64,000 bases of DNA, taken from Paractinoplanes toevensis (lineage in GTDB: Bacteria > Actinomycetota > Actinomycetes > Mycobacteriales > Micromonosporaceae). Positions 30,359 to 40,853 of the stretch are shown here, one piece after another (positions within the stretch are counted from its first letter, which is position 1; every line of letters starts with the position of its first letter). A program made the translations under genes and the position numbers. The notes beneath the pieces were generated by a model. The model did not search any database. It was not told the DNA's origin and saw only the letters and a program-made list of their open reading frames with translations. The DNA lies in NCBI RefSeq assembly GCF_018332695.1, contig NZ_BOQN01000049.1, positions 62,001 to 126,000 on the forward strand, written 5' to 3'.

Positions 30359-32380
30359 GTGACCGCGACCGCTACCCCGCCCACCATTCAGCCTGATGGC
30401 CGGGTGGTGGCCGTGGCGGGGGAGGGGGCGGCGCCGTGGCGGCGTGGGCTTACCCGGCGGCGGGTGCTCTGGGTTGTGTTGATTGCCGCGACCGTGGGGG
30501 CCTATCTCGGGTTTCGCACCGGTGGGGCCGCGGACTCGGACGACGCGGCGGCGTTTCGGTTCTTCACCGACGTGCGCAACTGGGTGGACGAGAACCGGGA
30601 CACCAGCCCGCTCTTCCTCTACGGGTTCAACTATCTGCGGCTGGGAGTGCGGCTGCTGGTCGACGCGGTGCAGGCGGGCCTCTACGGACTCGGTTTCGCG
30701 GGGCTGGTCGCGGCGGCCGGCGCGGTCGCGCTGGTGCTGGCCGGCTGGCGGACGGCCCTGGTCGCGGTGGGTGGGTTTCTGGCGTTCGGCTTTCTCGGGC
30801 TCTGGGCGGAGAGTGTCGACACGCTGGTGCTGACCACTTCGGCGGTGCTGCTGGCGGTGGTGATCGGGGTGCCGATCGGGGTGCTCGCGGCCCGGGTGAA
30901 CTGGGTGAGCGCGATCCTGCGACCGGTGCTCGACGTCATGCAGATCATGCCGACCTTCGCCTACCTCGCGCCGATGACGCTGCTCTTCCTGATCGGTGAG
31001 CCGGCTGCGGTGATCGCGACCCTGATCTACGCGGTGCCGGCCACCATCCGGATCACCGAGCTCGGCATCCGCGAGGTCTCGCCGACCACCGTGGAGGCCG
31101 CCACCGCGCTCGGCTCGACAAGCCGGCAACTGCTCACCAAGGTGCGACTGCCGATGGCCCGGCCGACCATCGTGCTCGCCGTCAATCAGACGATCATGAT
31201 GGCGCTGTCCATGGTGGTCATCACCGCCCTGATCGACGCACCCGGCCTCGGCCAGAACATCATCCGCGCCCTCGAACGGGTCAACGTCGGCGCCGCCTTC
31301 GACGCCGGCCTGGCCATCGTGATCATGGCCGTCGTGCTGGACCGCATCACCACCGGCGCAGCCCGCCGCAGGCCCGCCGCGCCCGCCCGGCACCAACGGC
31401 CCACAGCGGCCAACGGGGTTGAGCGAGTCGGGGCGGGGCGGCGGGATCGGTGGCGCGCGGCGGGCGGCCGGAATCGGTGGGCTGTCGCGGCGGGGACGCT
31501 GGTTGTCGTGGTGGTGCTGGCGGTGCTGCCGATCTCGGAAGACCTGCCGCATTTTTCGTTCGCGGTGCCGGTCAATGAGCTCACCGGGTGGATCGAGCTG
31601 CACTGGTATGACGGGACCGAGTGGGTCAAGAACGTGGTCAGTGCTGGGCTGCTGGATCCGCTGGAGGGTGTGCTCACCAGCACGCCGTGGTGGCTCTTCG
31701 TGCTGGTGGTGGCGGGTTTCGGGACCATGGCCAGCGGGGTGCGGGCGGCCGTGATCGCCGCGCTGGCCGCCGCCGGGATCGCCGGGCTCGGGCTGTGGCA
31801 GCACGCTATGCAGACGCTCGCCACCGTGCTGGTCACCATCGTGCTGACGATGGCGGTCGGGATCGTGCTGGGGGTCTGGTCGGCCCGGCACGACTGGTTC
31901 GCTGCGGGGCTGCGGCCGGTGCTGGACGCCGCGCAGACCATGCCGTCCTTCGTCTATTTGCTGCCGGCCCTGGCGCTCTTCGGGGCCAGCCGGTTCACCG
32001 CGATCGTGGCCGGTTTCGTCTATGCCTTCCCGCCGGTGGTGCGGCTCGTCGACCGGGGGCTGCGGGACGTGCCGGCCGCCGTGGTCGAGGCCGCGGTCTC
32101 GGCCGGCTCGACCCCGCGGCAGCTGCTCTGGAAGGTGCAGTTGCCGATGGCCCGCGGCGGTCTGCTGCTCGCCGCGAACCAGGGAATCGTCATGGTCCTG
32201 GCGATGGTCGTCCTGGGTGGCCTGGTCGGTGCGGGCGCCCTCGGTTACGACGTGGTCGCCGGTTTCTCCCAGCGTGAGGACTTCGGCAAGGGCCTCGCGG
32301 CCGGTTTCGCCATCGTCCTGCTCGGCATCCTGCTCGACCGTCTCACCCAGGGTTTCCACCACGCGAAGGGACCTCGCTAG
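30359..32380 (+). CDS. opuAB: Fused double permease of a glycine betaine ABC importer
   Basis: A 673-residue membrane protein made of two ProW/OpuAB-like permeases in tandem. Each half carries its own membrane bundle and EAA loop: EAATALGSTSRQLLTKVRLP in the first, EAAVSAGSTPRQLLWKVQLP in the second. They are joined by an Arg/Ala/Pro-rich linker (about 340-385). Usual systems use a homodimer of a single-length permease; here the dimer is encoded as one chain. GTG at 30359 has GAGG at 6 nt. An 88-nt gap separates it from the ATPase; the binding-protein gene begins on the next base. Confidence 0.92.
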   Translation: MTATATPPTIQPDGRVVAVAGEGAAPWRRGLTRRRVLWVVLIAATVGAYLGFRTGGAADSDDAAAFRFFTDVRNWVDENRDTSPLFLYGFNYLRLGVRLLVDAVQAGLYGLGFAGLVAAAGAVALVLAGWRTALVAVGGFLAFGFLGLWAESVDTLVLTTSAVLLAVVIGVPIGVLAARVNWVSAILRPVLDVMQIMPTFAYLAPMTLLFLIGEPAAVIATLIYAVPATIRITELGIREVSPTTVEAATALGSTSRQLLTKVRLPMARPTIVLAVNQTIMMALSMVVITALIDAPGLGQNIIRALERVNVGAAFDAGLAIVIMAVVLDRITTGAARRRPAAPARHQRPTAANGVERVGAGRRDRWRAAGGRNRWAVAAGTLVVVVVLAVLPISEDLPHFSFAVPVNELTGWIELHWYDGTEWVKNVVSAGLLDPLEGVLTSTPWWLFVLVVAGFGTMASGVRAAVIAALAAAGIAGLGLWQHAMQTLATVLVTIVLTMAVGIVLGVWSARHDWFAAGLRPVLDAAQTMPSFVYLLPALALFGASRFTAIVAGFVYAFPPVVRLVDRGLRDVPAAVVEAAVSAGSTPRQLLWKVQLPMARGGLLLAANQGIVMVLAMVVLGGLVGAGALGYDVVAGFSQREDFGKGLAAGFAIVLLGILLDRLTQGFHHAKGPR

Positions 32381-33337
32381 ATGATGAGATTGCGGACAGT
32401 CGCCTCGGCGGCTCTGATTTTGAGCCTGACCGCCTGCGGGGGTGCCACCTCCGGCGCCGGGGAGTCGACGCCGAGCGCCGGCGCGAAGGGAACCGTCAAG
32501 CTGGCGGTCAATCCATGGGTCGGTTACGAGTCCGACGCGGCCGTCGTCGGTTACCTGCTGGAGAAGAAGCTCGGTTACACGGTGGAGAAGAAGGAGCTCA
32601 AGGAGGAGATCTCCTGGCAGGGCTTCGAGACCGGTGAGGTCGACGCGATCCTGGAGAACTGGGGTCACGCCGATCTGAAGAAGACCTACATCGAGCAGAA
32701 GAAGGTCGCGGTGGAGGCCGGTTCGACCGGCAACACGGGCGTCATCGGCTGGTATGTGCCGCAGTGGATGGCCGATCAATACCCGGACATCACCGACTAC
32801 AAGAACCTCAACAAGTACGCCGGTCTCTTCAAGACCTCGGAGTCCAAGGGCAAGGGGCAGCTGCTCGGCGGCGATCCGTCCTACGTCACCAACGACGTGG
32901 CGCTGATCAACAACCTGAAGCTGGATTACACCGTGGTCTTCTCCGGCAGCGAGGCGGCGATCATCAAGGCGGCCCAGCAGGCCGGCGCGCAGAAGAAGCC
33001 GTTGCTCTTCTACTTCTACGAACCGCAGTGGCTGTTCGCCCAGGAGAAGTTCGCCCGGATCAAGCTGCCGCCGTACACCGCCGGGTGTGACGCCGACCCC
33101 AAGAAGGTGGCCTGTGATTACCCCGATTACGACCTCGACAAGATCGTCAGCAAGAAGTTCGCGGACGCCAACAGCACCGCTTACCAGCTGATCAAGAACT
33201 TCAAGTGGACCAACGACGACCAGAACCTCGTCTCGGATTACCTCACCAACCAGGGCATGAGCGCCGACCAGGCGGCCGAGAAGTGGGTGAACGAGCACGA
33301 GGCCACCTGGAAGCCGTGGATCCCGGCCGGGAGCTGA
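32381..33337 (+). CDS. opuAC: Glycine betaine-type substrate-binding lipoprotein
   Basis: A 318-residue lipoprotein with lipobox LTAC (Cys19) and the OpuAC fold: VKLAVNPWVGYESDAAVVGY, LLEKKLGYTVEKKELKEEIS, GEVDAILENWGH, FYFYEPQWLFAQEKFARIKL and ...DYPDYDLDKIV. Trp and Tyr residues typical of the cation-pi cage for trimethylammonium groups are present (for example W-V-G-Y, E-N-W-G, P-Q-W). It captures betaine outside the membrane for the permease. The start directly follows the permease stop; the next gene begins 3 nt after its own stop. Confidence 0.93.
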   Translation: MMRLRTVASAALILSLTACGGATSGAGESTPSAGAKGTVKLAVNPWVGYESDAAVVGYLLEKKLGYTVEKKELKEEISWQGFETGEVDAILENWGHADLKKTYIEQKKVAVEAGSTGNTGVIGWYVPQWMADQYPDITDYKNLNKYAGLFKTSESKGKGQLLGGDPSYVTNDVALINNLKLDYTVVFSGSEAAIIKAAQQAGAQKKPLLFYFYEPQWLFAQEKFARIKLPPYTAGCDADPKKVACDYPDYDLDKIVSKKFADANSTAYQLIKNFKWTNDDQNLVSDYLTNQGMSADQAAEKWVNEHEATWKPWIPAGS

Positions 33338-33340
33338 GCG

Positions 33341-35683
33341 ATGCCCGGACCCAAGGTCGTGATCATCGGAGCCGGCATCGTCGGCTGCGCGCTCGCCGAT
33401 GAGCTGACCGTGCGCGGGTGGACCGATGTCACCGTGCTGGAGCGGGGCCCGCTGTTCGTGACCGGCGGGTCCAGCTCGCACGCGCCGGGCCTGGTCTTCC
33501 AGACCAACCCGTCGCGCACGATGGCGCGCATGGCGCAATACACCGTCGGGAAGCTGGCCGAGCTGGACTGTTTCCGCTCGGTCGGCAGCCTCGAGGTGGC
33601 CACCACCCCGGAGCGGCTGGCCGAGCTGCACCGCCGTTTCGGTTACGGCCAGTCGTGGGGGATCGGCTCGGCGGTGCTCGACCCGGCCGAGTGCATGAAG
33701 CTTTTCCCGATGCTGGCCCGAAACCGGGTGCTCGGTGGCCTGCACGTGCCCACGGACGGTCTGGCGCTCGCGGTGAAAGCCTGCGAGTTCCAGGCCGCCC
33801 GGGCGGTGGCCCGCGGTGCCCGCTTCGTCGGCGGCGCCGAGGTCGTGGAGATCCTGCGGATGGGCGACCGGGTGGTCGGCGCGCGCACCACCGGCGGGGA
33901 TTACCCGGCCGAGATCGTGGTGAGCTGCGCCGGTTTCTGGGGGCCGCGGATCGGCGAGCTGGCCGGGGTGCCGATCCCGCTGCTGCCGATGGCCCACCAA
34001 TATGTGCGCACCGGCCCGGTGGGGGCGGCCGACGACCTGCCGATCCTGCGCCACCAGGACCGTGACCTGTATTTCCGGGCACACGGCGACACCCTCGGCA
34101 TCGGTTCCTACCTGCACGAACCGATGCCGGTGGACCTCGACGATCTGCCCGGCGGCGAACACCCGTCGATGATGGCGTTCACCCCCGACACTTTTGCCGA
34201 GTCCTGGACGGCGGCCGGAGACCTTCTGCCCGTTCTGCGCGATGCCGAACGAACGGACGGCTTCAACGGCGTCTTCTCGTTCACGGCCGACGGCTTCCCG
34301 CTGCTCGGCGAGTCCCGCGAGCTGCGGGGCTTCTGGACGGCCGAGGCCATCTGGGTCACCCACTCGGCCGGCGCGGCGAAGGCCGTCGCGGAGTGGATGG
34401 TCACCGGCCGCCCGGAGACCGACCTGCACGAATGCGACCTCAACCGGTTCGACCCGGCCCAGCTCGCGCCGCGGTACGTGCGCGAACGGTCGATCCGCAG
34501 CTTCGTCGAGGTCTACGACATCATCCATCCGCTCGACCCGCCGTCCGTCCGCGAGCTGCGGGTGAGCCCGTTTCATGAACGGCAGAAGGAGTTGGGCGCG
34601 GTCTTCGGCGAGGCCGCCGGCTGGGAGAGGCCACTCTGGTACGCGAGCAACCCGGAGGGCGAGAGCCGCCGCGACGACTGGTCGGCACGACACTGGTCGG
34701 CCCGGGCCGCGACCGAGGCCCGCCTGACCCGCGAGGACGTCGCCCTCTACGACATGACCCCGCTGACCCGTCTGGAGATAATCGGCCCGGTCGACTTCCT
34801 CCAGGGCTTGACCAGCGGAAACGTCGACCGTCCGGTCGGCACCGTGGTCTACACGCTGCTGCTTGACCAGGCCGGCGGCATCCGCAGCGACATCACCGTG
34901 GCCCGCCTCGGCGAGCATCGCTTCCAGGTCGGCGTCAACGGCCCGCTCGACCTGGACTGGCTGCTCCGGCACGCCCCGGCCAACGTCACGGTCCGTGACA
35001 TCACCGGCGGCACCTGCGGCGTCGGCCTCTGGGGCCCGAAGGCCCGCGAGGTGGTAGAGAAACTCACCGACATCGATGTGACAAATGCAGCGTTCCGCTA
35101 CTTCCAGTGCCGCGAGGGCTTTGTCGGTCCGGTCCCGGTGGTCATGCTGCGTTTGTCGTACGTCGGTGAGCTGGGCTGGGAGATCTACACCCGAGCCGAT
35201 CACGGCCTCAAGCTGTGGGACACGCTGTGGCAGGCCGGCCGCGACCACGGGCTGATCGCCGCCGGCCGGCACGCCTTCACCAGCCTGCGCCTGGAGAAGG
35301 GCTACCGCGCCTGGGGCGTCGACATGACCACCGAGGACGACCCGTGGCAGGCGGGCCTGGCCTTCGCCGTCAGCGAAGAGGTCAGCGGAGAGGTCAGCGG
35401 GGGCAGGCGGGAACCGGTGGATCGGAAGCTGACCTGCCTGGTGCTGGCCGACCCGGAGGCGGTGCCGATGGGTCGCGAGCCGGTCTACCTCGACGGGCAA
35501 CCGGTCGGTCAGGTCACGAGCGCGGCCTTCGGTCACACGATCGGCGCGCCGATCGCCTACGCCTGGCTACCGGTCAGGGACCCGGGAACCGAGGTCGAGA
35601 TCGGCTACTTCGACCGGCGGCTGCGGGCCACCGTGACCGCCGAGCCGCTGTTCGATCCACAGCACGAAAGACTGCGCCGGTAA
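33341..35683 (+). CDS. Dimethylglycine dehydrogenase/oxidase-like flavoprotein with GcvT domains
   Basis: A 780-residue two-part enzyme. The N-half is a DAO-type FAD oxidoreductase ([29 protein letters not shown] with His47 in the place of the covalent-FAD His). From about 420 on it has the folate-binding GcvT domain ([36 protein letters not shown]) and the GcvT C-terminal barrel ([20 protein letters not shown]). This layout is that of dimethylglycine/sarcosine dehydrogenases, which oxidise the N-methyl group and pass formaldehyde to tetrahydrofolate. In this operon dimethylglycine to sarcosine is the natural step. Start 3 nt after opuAC. Confidence 0.9.
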   Translation: MPGPKVVIIGAGIVGCALADELTVRGWTDVTVLERGPLFVTGGSSSHAPGLVFQTNPSRTMARMAQYTVGKLAELDCFRSVGSLEVATTPERLAELHRRFGYGQSWGIGSAVLDPAECMKLFPMLARNRVLGGLHVPTDGLALAVKACEFQAARAVARGARFVGGAEVVEILRMGDRVVGARTTGGDYPAEIVVSCAGFWGPRIGELAGVPIPLLPMAHQYVRTGPVGAADDLPILRHQDRDLYFRAHGDTLGIGSYLHEPMPVDLDDLPGGEHPSMMAFTPDTFAESWTAAGDLLPVLRDAERTDGFNGVFSFTADGFPLLGESRELRGFWTAEAIWVTHSAGAAKAVAEWMVTGRPETDLHECDLNRFDPAQLAPRYVRERSIRSFVEVYDIIHPLDPPSVRELRVSPFHERQKELGAVFGEAAGWERPLWYASNPEGESRRDDWSARHWSARAATEARLTREDVALYDMTPLTRLEIIGPVDFLQGLTSGNVDRPVGTVVYTLLLDQAGGIRSDITVARLGEHRFQVGVNGPLDLDWLLRHAPANVTVRDITGGTCGVGLWGPKAREVVEKLTDIDVTNAAFRYFQCREGFVGPVPVVMLRLSYVGELGWEIYTRADHGLKLWDTLWQAGRDHGLIAAGRHAFTSLRLEKGYRAWGVDMTTEDDPWQAGLAFAVSEEVSGEVSGGRREPVDRKLTCLVLADPEAVPMGREPVYLDGQPVGQVTSAAFGHTIGAPIAYAWLPVRDPGTEVEIGYFDRRLRATVTAEPLFDPQHERLRR

Positions 35684-35693
35684 GGAGCACCAG

Positions 35694-36842
35694 TTGTCCG
35701 CGTACGAGGTAATTGTCGTTGGTCTTGGTGGCATGGGCAGTGCCACCGCCCTGCAGCTCGCCGCCCGTGGCACCAGTGTGCTCGGCCTGGAGAAATACGG
35801 CCCGGCGCACGACCGCGGCGCCAGTCACGGCGGTTCCCGGATCACCCGGCAGTCGTATTTCGAGAGCCCCGAGTACGTCCCGCTGCTGCTGCGCGCCTAC
35901 GACCTGTTCGACCAGCTGGCGACCGACTCCGGCCGGGACGTGATCACCCTGACCGGCGGGCTGATGATCGGCCACCCGGACACGAAGACGGTGTCCGGCA
36001 GCCGGGCCAGCGCCGAGCAGTGGGGTCTCCAGCACGAGATCCTCGATGCCACCGAGATCCGCCGCCGCTTCCCGACCCTGGCGCCCAAACCCGACGAGAT
36101 CGCCCTGTACGAGGCGAAGGCCGGCTTCGTCCGTCCCGAGGCGACCGTCGCGGCGAACCTGGAGCTGGCCGCGAAGAAGGGTGCCGACCTGCGCTTCCAC
36201 GAGCCGATGACGAGCTGGGAGGCGGTCGGCGACGGGGTGCGGGTGACCACCGCGAAGGGCAGCTACACCGCCGGCCAGCTGGTGATCACGCCCGGGCCGT
36301 GGGCGCCGGAGCTGCTGGCCGACCTGGGCGTGCCGTTCTCGATCGAACGGCTGGTGCAGTTCTGGTTCCACCCGCGCGGCGGGGTGAGCCCGTTCCTGCC
36401 GGACCGGCACCCGATCTACATCTGGGAGGACGTGAGCGGCGATCAGATCTACGGCTTCCCGGCGATCGACGGTCCGGACGGCGGCGCCAAGATCGCCTTC
36501 TTCCGGCGGGGGACGCCGACCACGCCGGACACCCTGGACACCGAGGTGCACCCGGACGAGATCGCCGAGATGGCCGACTACTGCGGGCAGCGGCTGCCGG
36601 ACCTGCCCGGCGAGTTCCGGCGCGGGGAGCCGTGCATGTACACCACCACGCCGGACGAGCACTTCATCATCAGCCGCCATCCGGCCCACGAGTCGGTGAC
36701 CGTGGCCTGCGGTTTCTCCGGGCACGGATTCAAGTTCGTGCCGGTCGTCGGCGAGATCGTGGCCGACCTCGCGACCTGCGGTTCGACCGTGCACCCGATC
36801 ACCCTGTTCGATCCCCGCCGGCTGAGCGGAGCAAAACCATGA
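35694..36842 (+). CDS. Monomeric sarcosine oxidase / N-methyl amino acid oxidase
   Basis: A 382-residue FAD enzyme of the MSOX/SolA family: [20 protein letters not shown] at the start, [14 protein letters not shown] (substrate and FAD-linked loop), and [16 protein letters not shown] with Cys314, the residue that carries covalent FAD in monomeric sarcosine oxidase, then [15 protein letters not shown]. It should turn sarcosine into glycine, formaldehyde and H2O2; N-methyltryptophan or proline-betaine intermediates are alternatives. TTG start with AAGGAG upstream. The end overlaps the Rieske gene (ATGA). Confidence 0.92.
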   Translation: MSAYEVIVVGLGGMGSATALQLAARGTSVLGLEKYGPAHDRGASHGGSRITRQSYFESPEYVPLLLRAYDLFDQLATDSGRDVITLTGGLMIGHPDTKTVSGSRASAEQWGLQHEILDATEIRRRFPTLAPKPDEIALYEAKAGFVRPEATVAANLELAAKKGADLRFHEPMTSWEAVGDGVRVTTAKGSYTAGQLVITPGPWAPELLADLGVPFSIERLVQFWFHPRGGVSPFLPDRHPIYIWEDVSGDQIYGFPAIDGPDGGAKIAFFRRGTPTTPDTLDTEVHPDEIAEMADYCGQRLPDLPGEFRRGEPCMYTTTPDEHFIISRHPAHESVTVACGFSGHGFKFVPVVGEIVADLATCGSTVHPITLFDPRRLSGAKP

Positions 36843-37957
36843 CCTCGTCGCTGATCCCCACCCTGGCCGGTCACTACTACACCGATCCGTCGATCTTCGC
36901 GGCCGAGCAGGAACTGATCTTCGAGCAGATGTGGTTCTGTGCGGCGCGCGGCGAGGACATCGCGACGCCGGGCGCGTTCCGGACGGTCGACGTGGGCCGG
37001 GAGAGCCTGCTGATCACCCGGGCCGCCGACGGTGCCGCGCGCGCCTTCCTGAACGTCTGCCGGCACCGCGGCGCGAAACTGTGCGCCGAGCCCGAAGGCC
37101 AGGTGAAGCGCACGTTCCGCTGCATGTACCACGCCTGGGCGTACGACCTGGACGGCAAGCTGGTGGCCGCGCCCAACCTGGTGAAGATGCCGGACGTGGA
37201 CCGGGTCGAGTACGGCTTGCGCGCGGTACACGTACGGGAATGGCTGGGTTATGTCTGGGTCTGTCTGGCCGAAAGGCCGCCGTCTTTCTCCGACGATGTG
37301 ATGGGCGCCTGTGTGGAACGGCTCGGCGATCTCGACTCGATCGAACGGTACGGCCTGGAAGCGCTCACGGTGGGCCGCCGGATCAGGTACGACGTAAAGG
37401 CCAACTGGAAACTGATCATCGAAAACTTCATGGAGTGCTACCACTGCTCGACCATCCACCCGGAACTCGTGCACGTGCTGCCCGAGTTCGCCGGTGGCTA
37501 CGCGGCGCAGTACTACGTGGGTCACGGCGCCGCGTTCGGCCGGGACGTGCAGGGCTTCACGGTGGACGGCAGCGCCGGGTTGCGGACGATCTCGACGATC
37601 GCCGAGGAGCAGGATCGCCGGTACTACGCGATCACCATCAAGCCGCAGGTCTTTGTCAACCTGGTGCCCGACCACGTGATCTTCCACCGGATGTACCCGC
37701 TCGCGGTGGACCGCACGATCGTCGAGTGTGACTGGCTGTACCTGCCCGAGGTGGTCGCGTCAGGAGCCGACCTGTCCCGCTCGGTGGAGCTGTTCGACCG
37801 GGTGAACCGGCAGGATTTCGAGGCCTGCGAGCGGTGCCAGCCGGGGATGAGTTCCCGGGCGTACGCCGATGGCGGGGTGCTGGTGCCGAGTGAGCATCAC
37901 ATCGCGGAGTTCCACCGGTGGGCGGAAGGCCGGATAAGTCCAATTCGAGGTAAATAA
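36839..37957 (+). CDS. Rieske oxygenase, glycine betaine/stachydrine demethylase type (GbcA-like)
   Basis: A 372-residue Rieske-type oxygenase alpha subunit. The Rieske cluster is NVCRHRG...CMYHAW (Cys74, His76, Cys95, His98). The mononuclear iron site is [20 protein letters not shown] (His202, His207). Closest named families are GbcA (glycine betaine to dimethylglycine), Stc2 (stachydrine) and carnitine oxygenase. Operon context favours a betaine. These enzymes need a ferredoxin reductase (GbcB-like), and none is in the window. The ATG overlaps the sarcosine oxidase stop, fixing the start. Confidence 0.9.
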   Translation: MTSSLIPTLAGHYYTDPSIFAAEQELIFEQMWFCAARGEDIATPGAFRTVDVGRESLLITRAADGAARAFLNVCRHRGAKLCAEPEGQVKRTFRCMYHAWAYDLDGKLVAAPNLVKMPDVDRVEYGLRAVHVREWLGYVWVCLAERPPSFSDDVMGACVERLGDLDSIERYGLEALTVGRRIRYDVKANWKLIIENFMECYHCSTIHPELVHVLPEFAGGYAAQYYVGHGAAFGRDVQGFTVDGSAGLRTISTIAEEQDRRYYAITIKPQVFVNLVPDHVIFHRMYPLAVDRTIVECDWLYLPEVVASGADLSRSVELFDRVNRQDFEACERCQPGMSSRAYADGGVLVPSEHHIAEFHRWAEGRISPIRGK

Positions 37958-38044
37958 CCGCGACTCGCTTACGCGGCTCTGCGCACTGTCCTACCTTAGG
38001 CCACGTCCAAGTGGGACAATTCATCCGAAATGGAGCGCAGAACC

Positions 38045-38824
38045 GTGTTCTTTTCACGTTCTTCGCGAGTCGCTCGCGGTGGCCTCGTGGCCGCACTCAC
38101 CTTCTCGCTAGCGATCGCCACGGCGCCCGCCAACGCGTTCGGCGCCGACGACGACGCGCTGATCGACTACCCAACGTTCTCCGGCGCGTCCAAGACCCTC
38201 GACCGCAACGGCACCGCGGACATCATCACCTCGTCCGGCCACCTCCGGCAGCGGATCCTGCGCCTCAGCGCCGGCGGCTTCCGGCAGGCCGGTTCGGCCT
38301 GGGACACGCAGAAGATCGACCTGACCCGGTCGTTCGAGTCGACCTTCAAGGTCTACCTGCACCACGGACAGCCGGGTGCCGACGGCATCGCGTTCCTGGT
38401 GCAGTCCGAGGGCCCGCGCGCGCTCGGCGGCTGGGGCGGTGGCCTCGGCTACCGCGGCATCAAGAAGAGCGTCGCCGTCGAGTTCGACACGTTCCAGAAC
38501 ACGCCCGACCCGAACAGCAACCACCTCGCCGTGGTGCTGGGCGGCGACGCCGACACCCACCACAGCGTCGGTGAGCCGTCGATCCCGCTGTACGGGCGGC
38601 CGTTCCTGGCCCGGGTCAAGTACGAGGCCGACACCAACGACATCCGGGTGTACGTGAAATCGCTCCGGGCCGGTGCCGAGGAGCAGTTGGCGCTCAAGGA
38701 CAACGTCGACCTGGCCGCCGAGGTCGGTGACTTCTCGGCCTGGGTCGGCTTCACCGCCGCGACCGGCAGTGCCCTGTCGAAGCAGGACATCTACTCATGG
38801 TCGGTCCAGGGCTCCGCAGGCTGA
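38045..38824 (+). CDS. Secreted L-type (legume-like) lectin
   Basis: About 259 residues with a signal peptide (SRVARGGLVAALTFSLAIAT, cleavage near ANA). The beta-sandwich of L-type lectins is clear: TFKVYLHHGQPGADGIAFLV, GGWGGGLGYRGIKKSVAVEF-DTFQN (metal-binding Asp/Asn region), DPNSNHLAVVLGGD, and the last strand FSAWVGFTAATGS. It should bind glycans outside the cell. GTG at 38045 has GGAG 9 nt upstream; ATG 38030 lacks a site. It directly precedes the glycan-synthesis cluster, with 95 nt between, which suggests a functional link. Confidence 0.85.
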   Translation: MFFSRSSRVARGGLVAALTFSLAIATAPANAFGADDDALIDYPTFSGASKTLDRNGTADIITSSGHLRQRILRLSAGGFRQAGSAWDTQKIDLTRSFESTFKVYLHHGQPGADGIAFLVQSEGPRALGGWGGGLGYRGIKKSVAVEFDTFQNTPDPNSNHLAVVLGGDADTHHSVGEPSIPLYGRPFLARVKYEADTNDIRVYVKSLRAGAEEQLALKDNVDLAAEVGDFSAWVGFTAATGSALSKQDIYSWSVQGSAG

Positions 38825-38919
38825 CCCGAACCGACGACGCGCCGCCGGTGCCGCGGATCCCCGCGGTACCGGCCGTGCTGCCCGCACGTCATCGCACGAC
38901 CGAGCCTTGGAGAACTGTC

Positions 38920-39738
38920 ATGTCCACGGTCCCCTACGTTGAGCCATCGGCCGGAACGGGAACCGAGCTGCCACCGCCTCCGGTGGCAGACGCGAGTGAA
39001 CCACTGGTCAGCGTGATCATCCCCGCGCTCAACGAGGCGCGGAACCTGCCGCACGTGATGGCGGCACTTCCCGAGGTCGACGAGGTGATCCTGGTCGACG
39101 GGGGATCGACGGACGACACGGTCGAGGTCGCCCGCCGGCTGATGCCCGGCATCCGGGTCGTCACCCAGAACCGGCGTGGCAAGGGCAACGCCCTGGCCTG
39201 CGGTTTCGCGGCGGCCACCGGTGACATCCTGGTGATGATCGACGCGGACGGGTCGACCGATCCGCGAGAGATCCCCAGCTTCATCGCGGCCCTGCGCAGC
39301 GGCGCCGATTTCGCCAAGGGCTCGCGCTTCCACGGTGCGGGCGGCAGCGCCGACATCACCCGGTTGCGCCGGGCCGGCAACAAGTGCCTCAGCCTGCTGG
39401 TGAACACGATGTTCCGGACCCGCTACAGCGACCTCTGCTACGGCTACAACGCGTTCTGGGCCCGGCACCTGGACGTCTTCGGCCTGGACTCGACGTCACC
39501 GCGGCCGGAGGGTGACGGCCGGCTGTGGGGCGACGGATTCGAGATCGAGACGCTGCTGAACCTGCGGGCGGCCCGGGCCCGGCTGCACATCATCGAAGTG
39601 CCCAGCTTCGAGCAGGCCCGCATCCACGGGGAGAGCAACCTCAACGCGATGACCGACGGCCTCCGGGTGCTGCGGACGATCGCCCGGGAGTGGCCGCGGC
39701 GCCGTAGCGCGGTGACTACCGTGGAGCACGCGCGGTGA
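38920..39738 (+). CDS. GT2-family glycosyltransferase
   Basis: A 272-residue GT-A enzyme: VSVIIPALNEARNLPHVMAA, VILVDGGSTDDTVEVARRL, then RGKGNALACGFAAATGDILV and MIDADGSTDP with the metal-binding DxD. It resembles polyprenyl-phosphate sugar transferases and initiating GT2 enzymes and has no C-terminal membrane domain. ATG at 38920 follows GGAG at 7 nt. It is the first of seven overlapping genes; its stop overlaps the next start as GTGA. Confidence 0.92.
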   Translation: MSTVPYVEPSAGTGTELPPPPVADASEPLVSVIIPALNEARNLPHVMAALPEVDEVILVDGGSTDDTVEVARRLMPGIRVVTQNRRGKGNALACGFAAATGDILVMIDADGSTDPREIPSFIAALRSGADFAKGSRFHGAGGSADITRLRRAGNKCLSLLVNTMFRTRYSDLCYGYNAFWARHLDVFGLDSTSPRPEGDGRLWGDGFEIETLLNLRAARARLHIIEVPSFEQARIHGESNLNAMTDGLRVLRTIAREWPRRRSAVTTVEHAR

Positions 39739-40853
39739 GGATCGGCGTCGTCACCAGCGCTTACCACCCTGAGGTGGGCGGCGTGGAGACGCACGCTCGC
39801 CGGCTCTGCGCGGCCCTGGTCGCGGCCGGCGACGAGGTCGAGGTGCTCACCCAGCACGCGGTGAGCACCGACGAGACGATCGACGGGGTGCTGGTCCGGC
39901 GTTTTCCGCTGACCGTCGCGGCACCCAACTACCGCTTCTCCACCGCTCTCTGGCGCTACCTGCGCGGGCACGCCGGCCGCTACGACGTGCTGCACGCGCA
40001 CAGCTACCACGCCCTCGCCGCGGTGCCGGCCGCGCTCACCAACCGCACGCCGCTGGTCTTCACCCCGCACTACCACGGCACCGGGCACAGTCTGCTGCGC
40101 CGGGCGCTGCACCCGATCTACCGGCCGATCGGCCGGCGGATCGTGGCCCGCTCCCACCGGCTGATCGCGGTCACCCACGCCGAGCGGGAACTGCTGGTCC
40201 GGCACTTCCCGGAGGCCCGGGCCCGGATCGTGGTCATCCCCAACGGCACCGACCCGGCTCGGACGGCCGAGCCGATCGACGAGCCCGGCCGCGGCATCCT
40301 CTGCGTCGGGCGACTCGAGCGCTACAAGCGGGTCGACCGGGTGATCCGGGCGATGACCCACCTCGGCGACGACCACCGCCTCGACGTGGTCGGCGCCGGA
40401 CCGGCCCGCGACGAGCTGGAGCAGCTGGCCCGCCGGCTGGGCCTGTCCGACGACCGGGTGCGGTTCCACGGGCGGCTGCCCGAGGACGTCTTCGCCGCCC
40501 GGATGGCGGCGGCCGCCGCGGCCGTCTCCGCCTCCGCGCACGAGGCGTTCGGGATGGCGGTGGCCGACGCGCTCGCGGCCGGCCTGCCGACCGTGGCGTC
40601 GTTCATCCCGGCGCACCGGGAACTGGCCGTGATGGCCGGCTCCGGTGTTCCGCTGTGGCTGGTCAACCCGGACGACGAGGTCGCGCTGGCCGACGCGCTG
40701 CGGCTCGCGGCGTCGACCGGACGGGCCGATCTCGGCCGCCACCCGCTGCCGACCTGGAGCGACGTGGTGCTGGAGACCCGGGAGGTCTACGCGAGCGTCG
40801 CGCCGCGGGTGCGACTGATCCAACAGAGTGGAGCGGGAGCCGGCGAACGATGA
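39735..40853 (+). CDS. GT4-family glycosyltransferase
   Basis: A 372-residue GT-B enzyme. N-lobe: IGVVTSAYHPEVGGVETHAR. C-lobe: GRGILCVGRLERYKRVDRVI, LDVVGAGPARDELEQLARRL, and the nucleotide-sugar site SASAHEAFGMAVADALAAGL. It retains configuration and probably adds a hexose to a lipid-linked or growing glycan at the inner membrane face. GTG overlaps the GT2 stop; its own stop overlaps the next ATG. Confidence 0.92.
   Translation: MRIGVVTSAYHPEVGGVETHARRLCAALVAAGDEVEVLTQHAVSTDETIDGVLVRRFPLTVAAPNYRFSTALWRYLRGHAGRYDVLHAHSYHALAAVPAALTNRTPLVFTPHYHGTGHSLLRRALHPIYRPIGRRIVARSHRLIAVTHAERELLVRHFPEARARIVVIPNGTDPARTAEPIDEPGRGILCVGRLERYKRVDRVIRAMTHLGDDHRLDVVGAGPARDELEQLARRLGLSDDRVRFHGRLPEDVFAARMAAAAAAVSASAHEAFGMAVADALAAGLPTVASFIPAHRELAVMAGSGVPLWLVNPDDEVALADALRLAASTGRADLGRHPLPTWSDVVLETREVYASVAPRVRLIQQSGAGAGER

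Noticed and set aside
30242..35536. A 1764-codon open frame on the minus strand
   Set aside because: It is the antisense shadow of the betaine operon. The composition is His/Gln/Arg/Asp-rich nonsense with no domain, and the plus-strand genes are unmistakable.
36020..36838. Extended N-terminus for the Rieske protein in the same frame
   Set aside because: This part is a shadow of the sarcosine oxidase; the family start is ATG 36839, which overlaps the oxidase stop.
37958..38029. Terminator after the Rieske gene
   Set aside because: Only weak 5-bp pairings are seen (CCGCG with CGCGG), not enough to call.
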